Shown: one piece after another, positions 57,696 to 64,000 of the stretch
Position numbering within the stretch: the first letter of the stretch is position 1
How the letters are laid out: the number at the start of each line of letters is the position of its first letter
Source: Craterostigma plantagineum
Lineage: Eukaryota > Streptophyta > Magnoliopsida > Lamiales > Linderniaceae
Direction of reading: 5' to 3'
Length of the DNA: 64,000 nucleotides
NCBI GenBank assembly: GCA_027422505.1
Contig: JAPQWV010000051.1
Coordinates: 1,827,501-1,891,500, forward strand
The notes under the pieces: generated by a model
What the model was told of the DNA's origin: nothing
The model's database searches: none
What the model saw: the letters and a program-made list of their open reading frames with translations, nothing else
Translations under genes and position numbers: made by a program

Positions 57696-58072
57696 TCCTT
57701 GGTCTGCTCTTTTCGCTGGGCCACTCTGCCGCTTTTGTAAGTCAAATCGACTTATTACCTACTTTTGTGTGCGTATGTTGCGTGTGTGTGTGAAATTGTA
57801 GTGTGATCGTTGATCGATCACGATTGTTAGTAGCTATTATAACTCTGATGTAAAAATTGTGGGATTTTAGTGAGTATGTCACAAAATCAGCGAAAGATTT
57901 CCATTTTCACCGTTGTTTTTGTAGGAACAAGCAGGGCATCACTGCAGTTTTCCAGATACTTTATGAACGTCAAACACGTCTGAAAGATACGATTGAAGCG
58001 ATTGTTTCAAATGTTTATTGGCGAAAATTTAGCGTTGTTTTTTTTTCTTTTAATTGCATCCTCGGACGACGA
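57696..58072. other. Convergent 3' region between RDR6 and the thiolase gene
   Basis: 377 bp separate the two stop codons, which face each other. Both 3' UTRs must lie here and may overlap. No other gene seen. Confidence 0.6.
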
Positions 58073-60715
<2,643 letters not shown>

Positions 60716-61715
60716 TTTCTTTCCCTTTTTTTTCTTTCGTTAAAAGCTGTTATTGCGTTGCAGAAGAGCTTGTGTTAATTGAGCTGAGTTTTAATAAGAG
60801 TGGAGAAAATTTGCTGACACATTCAGAAAGACTTTCTTGGTTCTTTCTCCCTAACTCGCAGGTGCTGTTCCGAATACAGACGAGACCCAACTGCCAATCA
60901 TATTTCGACACGTGTCCACCAAATAATACACGTTTACCATATGGAAAAAAACAACACTTGGGAGGAACTTGTAAGAGTAATTTCCATTACAATTCAGAGG
61001 CATTTATGTGGTCGGTTCCTATGTATGAACAATGAAAAAAAAAAAAATTGTTATTTTTAACAAGAGTTGGTCAACCATGGTAAGTCTACCGACCATTATT
61101 TCTCCATTATTATTATTACTCTGTCAAAGTCAAGTTTTATATGACTTATTGTGATGTATTGAGAAGATTAGATTGAGAACCACTGCATTTATATTTTCCT
61201 ACCTTTCAGTTGTCTCCATTTATTATTAGTTCGTCTCCCTTTTCAAGTTATCTTATATTATCAGGATTATATTATTTGGCATTGGCAAGTTTCATTTGAT
61301 AAAAATGGTGACTTTCCTAATCACTTAATCAAAATATTCATTCAAAATCCTTCCACAACGCCGTTATCTCCACACTATAATTAAATTAAGCTAATCCTAT
61401 AAAAAAAAAATCTGAACATCACCACTGTAAAGTATCTATATAATATATATACACATACATACTCCCAAAAAATTGACTCAGTAACAATATCATCAACAAA
61501 TGAAGTGATTCATATACATATATCAACACCACAACCACAACAAAACTGATACCAGCAAACCACATTAAGACAATAGATAGAAAAAAAAGAACTATGAACA
61601 CCGCAAAAATTCCAACCCCCCAAAACGGCAACACAAATGTACAGCAGCATTTGCCATGGGATGGCATTACACATTATGTAAAAGCATATACATGTAAGAA
61701 AGCAAATCATCCCTC
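60716..61715. other. Spacer between thiolase start and kinase end
   Basis: Thiolase promoter on the right-to-left side and kinase 3' UTR. No further coding sequence; short A-runs at 61,034 and 61,402. Confidence 0.5.
60908..60915. promoter_or_regulatory. G-box / ABRE palindrome upstream of the thiolase gene
   Basis: ACACGTGT, about 195 bp upstream of the thiolase start. CACGTG cores bind bZIP and bHLH factors; ABA- or light-linked control is inference. Confidence 0.4.
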
Positions 61716-64000
61716 TTACCTGAAAATGGATGGCTGGTGAGCTGTGTTCGATAGAGAGGCGAATATTGACCTCAAACGCTCTGTGATCGCCGTAAAGGAA
61801 GGCCTTGCCTCGGGATTGGCCAGCCAACACTGCTCCATAAGTTGTCTCCAATTAGGGTCGCATTGTTCGGGGATACGTGGTCGAAGAGTGTTCTTTACGA
61901 TTCCTCCTACAAGTTCTAATAAGCGTAACTATGTAGTAAAAGCTGATGTAGATTTCCAGTTCTACGATGTTCGACGAACCTATTATTGCCCCACAATGCA
62001 TGTTCGCGTAAGGCTCCTCTCCGGTAAGAATCTCCCACAGTGTTATGCCAAATGAGAACACGTCGACCTGTTGGGAATCGGCGTTCGTATGGTATAGCGA
62101 TTGCTTATGCTGAAAATGGTAGGTGAATTGCAGCCAAAGGAGGGAAGGGACAAAAAAAGTTGAAAAGTTGCTTACTTTTTCAGATACGCGCATTGTACTG
62201 CCATTCAATAATTCGGGAGCCATCCATGGAAGGGTCCCACGAACGCCGCCAGAGACTAAAGTGTTGCGCTTAATTCTTGAAAGTCCAAAGTCTCCGACCT
62301 GAAAAGAATTCGGCAGTGTTTGGTATTTACCGTAATTGTCCGTGACAATAAAATCAACGGTTATCTTTGACAGCATCTATCATTATGGAAAGGGGAGGAT
62401 ATAGATTGCAAACCGTAGCATTTGTTGAAATATCTAAGTTTTGTCATTATAAGGAAAGCTATTACGTGTTTGATACTTCACAACCCAGCCAACCTCCCAA
62501 GAATTATTAATTAGAATGCATGTTTCAAATAAACACTGCATGACAGTTTCGAAAAGAAACTTTAACCTTATATTATCTTTACAAAATGGAGGTACCTTGC
62601 ATATGGGTCTTTGTGGATCTCGGAGATTGACTAAGAGATTATCGCATTTCAGGTCGAAATGTACGACATTTTTCGAGTGCAAGTACTCCATCCCAAAGGC
62701 TGCATCCATTGCGATTATGAGCTTTTTGCGAAAGTCTAGAAGTCTGCACCATGCAAACATTAGAATTCAAGGCATACAAATACTATATGAGAACGTATAT
62801 ATGTAAAAGCCAAGGAAGAAATCGTGTACTTGTCTTTCTTGATTAGGGCATTCCTAAGAGATCCATTTGCCATGAATTCCGTCACAGTAGCCAAAGTCCC
62901 ACCAGCACCATCTGGCACTACGCCGTAAAATGCAACAACATTTGGATGGTGAAGGTTTGATAGAATACGAGCTTCTCTCCAGAAATCTTTTGCCTGAGAA
63001 AGAACAAAAAAACATAACTTTGGAAATGCCCTCTGTGAAAGGGTTTAAAATAAGGTAAAAACACGTGATACAGTGACCAAATAGCGAATGCCTTACCAAT
63101 CTTTCTTGTTCGGACGATCTCCCAGAAAAGCAAGATTTCTTAATTCTCTTGATGGCAACATCCGTTCCTCTCCATTTCCCATAGTATACCGTCCCGTATG
63201 TGCCAGATCCCAATTCACGTACTTCTTCAAGATCCGCATTTTTAATTATCTGTACGACATTGATGATAAAGTAAGTTCGTCTATCCACACACCATCTTAA
63301 AATGCAGAAAAACTTATATCAGAGTATCTATGGTGGGATTTTGTTGTATCTACTAGTCAATTATGTTCTGACAAGAGATTGAAAAGGAACAGCAACAGTC
63401 GAGAAATATTGCATCCAACAATCAGGAACTAAGTTAAATCATGTGACATCAAACAAAAACCATGATTTAGAGGAATAACGAATAATACCTGGAGACCATA
63501 TATGTCCGCCTCCATTTCGGCTATCATTGCATCGCTAAACAAATCATCTTTTTGACCATCGGCATCAGTCTCCTGCATCAATTGGAAAAGGAAACCTTAA
63601 CGCCAGGATATATGCAAAAGATTATAACACATAACATGAGAATGAAATTTAGGCATTACCCCTAAATCCAAATCTTGTAACATGCTCTCAGCTTCTGTTG
63701 CAGATGGAGATAAAACATCCCCATTTTCTGCTTCTCCAATATTAGCAGCTGACCCAGTAAGATCGTTCTTTGGGGCTGCACGAACCGGGTTCTGTTGGTT
63801 TTCATCGATATAATTTGTCACGTCATCATCAATAAGAGAAACTTCCCTCCCCAGGTTAGCAGTAGGCGGGATTTCGCACCACCCAATATTGGCAGGAACC
63901 TTCGTCCCATTCATATCTACATGGCCTTGCACCCAAAGTTCTTGAAAACCAAAATCTCTTGATTCCCGGGGAGACTGAACCTGACATGAAGCTACATCAG
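61716..64000 (-). CDS. Raf-like MAPKKK (group B, PB1-type), C-terminal kinase half; 5' end beyond window
   Basis: Ser/Thr protein kinase of the plant Raf-like group. Exons on the minus strand: beyond 64,000-63,660; 63,572-63,489; 63,249-63,097; 62,993-62,830; 62,743-62,596; 62,298-62,176; 62,067-61,980; 61,906-61,716, all GT-AG and in frame. Visible: acidic linker ([19 protein letters not shown]), glycine loop [17 protein letters not shown] lysine, catalytic loop [58 protein letters not shown] and [12 protein letters not shown]. The HFD in place of HRD and the [13 protein letters not shown] activation segment are typical of the PB1-containing Raf-like subgroup; the PB1 domain itself would be left of these exons in the protein and outside the window. 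The TAA at 61,716-61,718 is the first in-frame stop. Confidence 0.93.

Noticed and set aside
61510..61851. 113-codon minus-strand ORF at the kinase end.
   Set aside because: It overlaps the true last kinase exon in a different frame; the kinase frame carries the conserved motifs.

Overview
This window is nuclear DNA from a flowering plant, most likely an asterid eudicot. The evidence is intron-rich plant genes with GT-AG junctions (an RDR6-type RNA-dependent RNA polymerase, a peroxisomal thiolase with a PTS2 signal, a plant Raf-like kinase, an EPF-like peptide and a plant CCCH/KH protein) set in a dense, nested bed of plant transposable elements. The family placement is inference; nothing here names the species.

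Layout from left to right. 1-2792: 5' part of a reverse-oriented Ty1/copia element cut by the window edge. 2793-3400: trihelix-like gene remnant. 3985-5330: broken ribosomal protein eS1 (S3a) gene interrupted by an intact-looking TRIM. 5500-8560: microsatellites, a truncated LINE tail, a Stowaway MITE and a 1-kb hAT-like element full of internal repeats. 9283-10180: a compact EPF-like peptide gene. About 10,500-17,095: a decayed reverse-oriented CACTA element carrying a LOG pseudogene and Ulp1-like exons, with a hAT MITE nested inside. 17,100-29,503: remnants of a Sirevirus-type copia element with env-like ORFs, including an inverted piece. 29,740-36,399: gypsy gag remnant, mitochondrial group II intron fragment, fold-back minisatellite element, broken TBL acetyltransferase gene and another env-like fragment. 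36,962-38,755: an intact CCCH/KH gene. 39,091-49,746: a full-length Sirevirus-like element with matching target-site duplication and a hAT MITE in its 3' LTR. 50,040-53,009: GC-rich tandem repeats, another hAT MITE and hairpin repeats.

The right 10 kb is gene-dense: RDR6 (+, 53,778-57,695), a 14-exon 3-ketoacyl-CoA thiolase (-, 58,073-60,715) and the kinase half of a Raf-like MAPKKK (-, 61,716 to beyond the window). RDR6 would make double-stranded RNA for trans-acting and antiviral siRNAs, but it carries a one-base frameshift in a C run. The thiolase performs the last step of peroxisomal beta-oxidation. The genes do not form a pathway; they are neighbours by position only.

I did not find a new enzymatic system. 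The most notable items are the RDR6 frameshift, the LOG pseudogene lying inside the CACTA element, the TRIM with perfect TSD inside eS1, the fold-back element with 21-bp units in exact register, the two Sirevirus LTRs of very unequal length, and the TBL copy that lost its catalytic segment.
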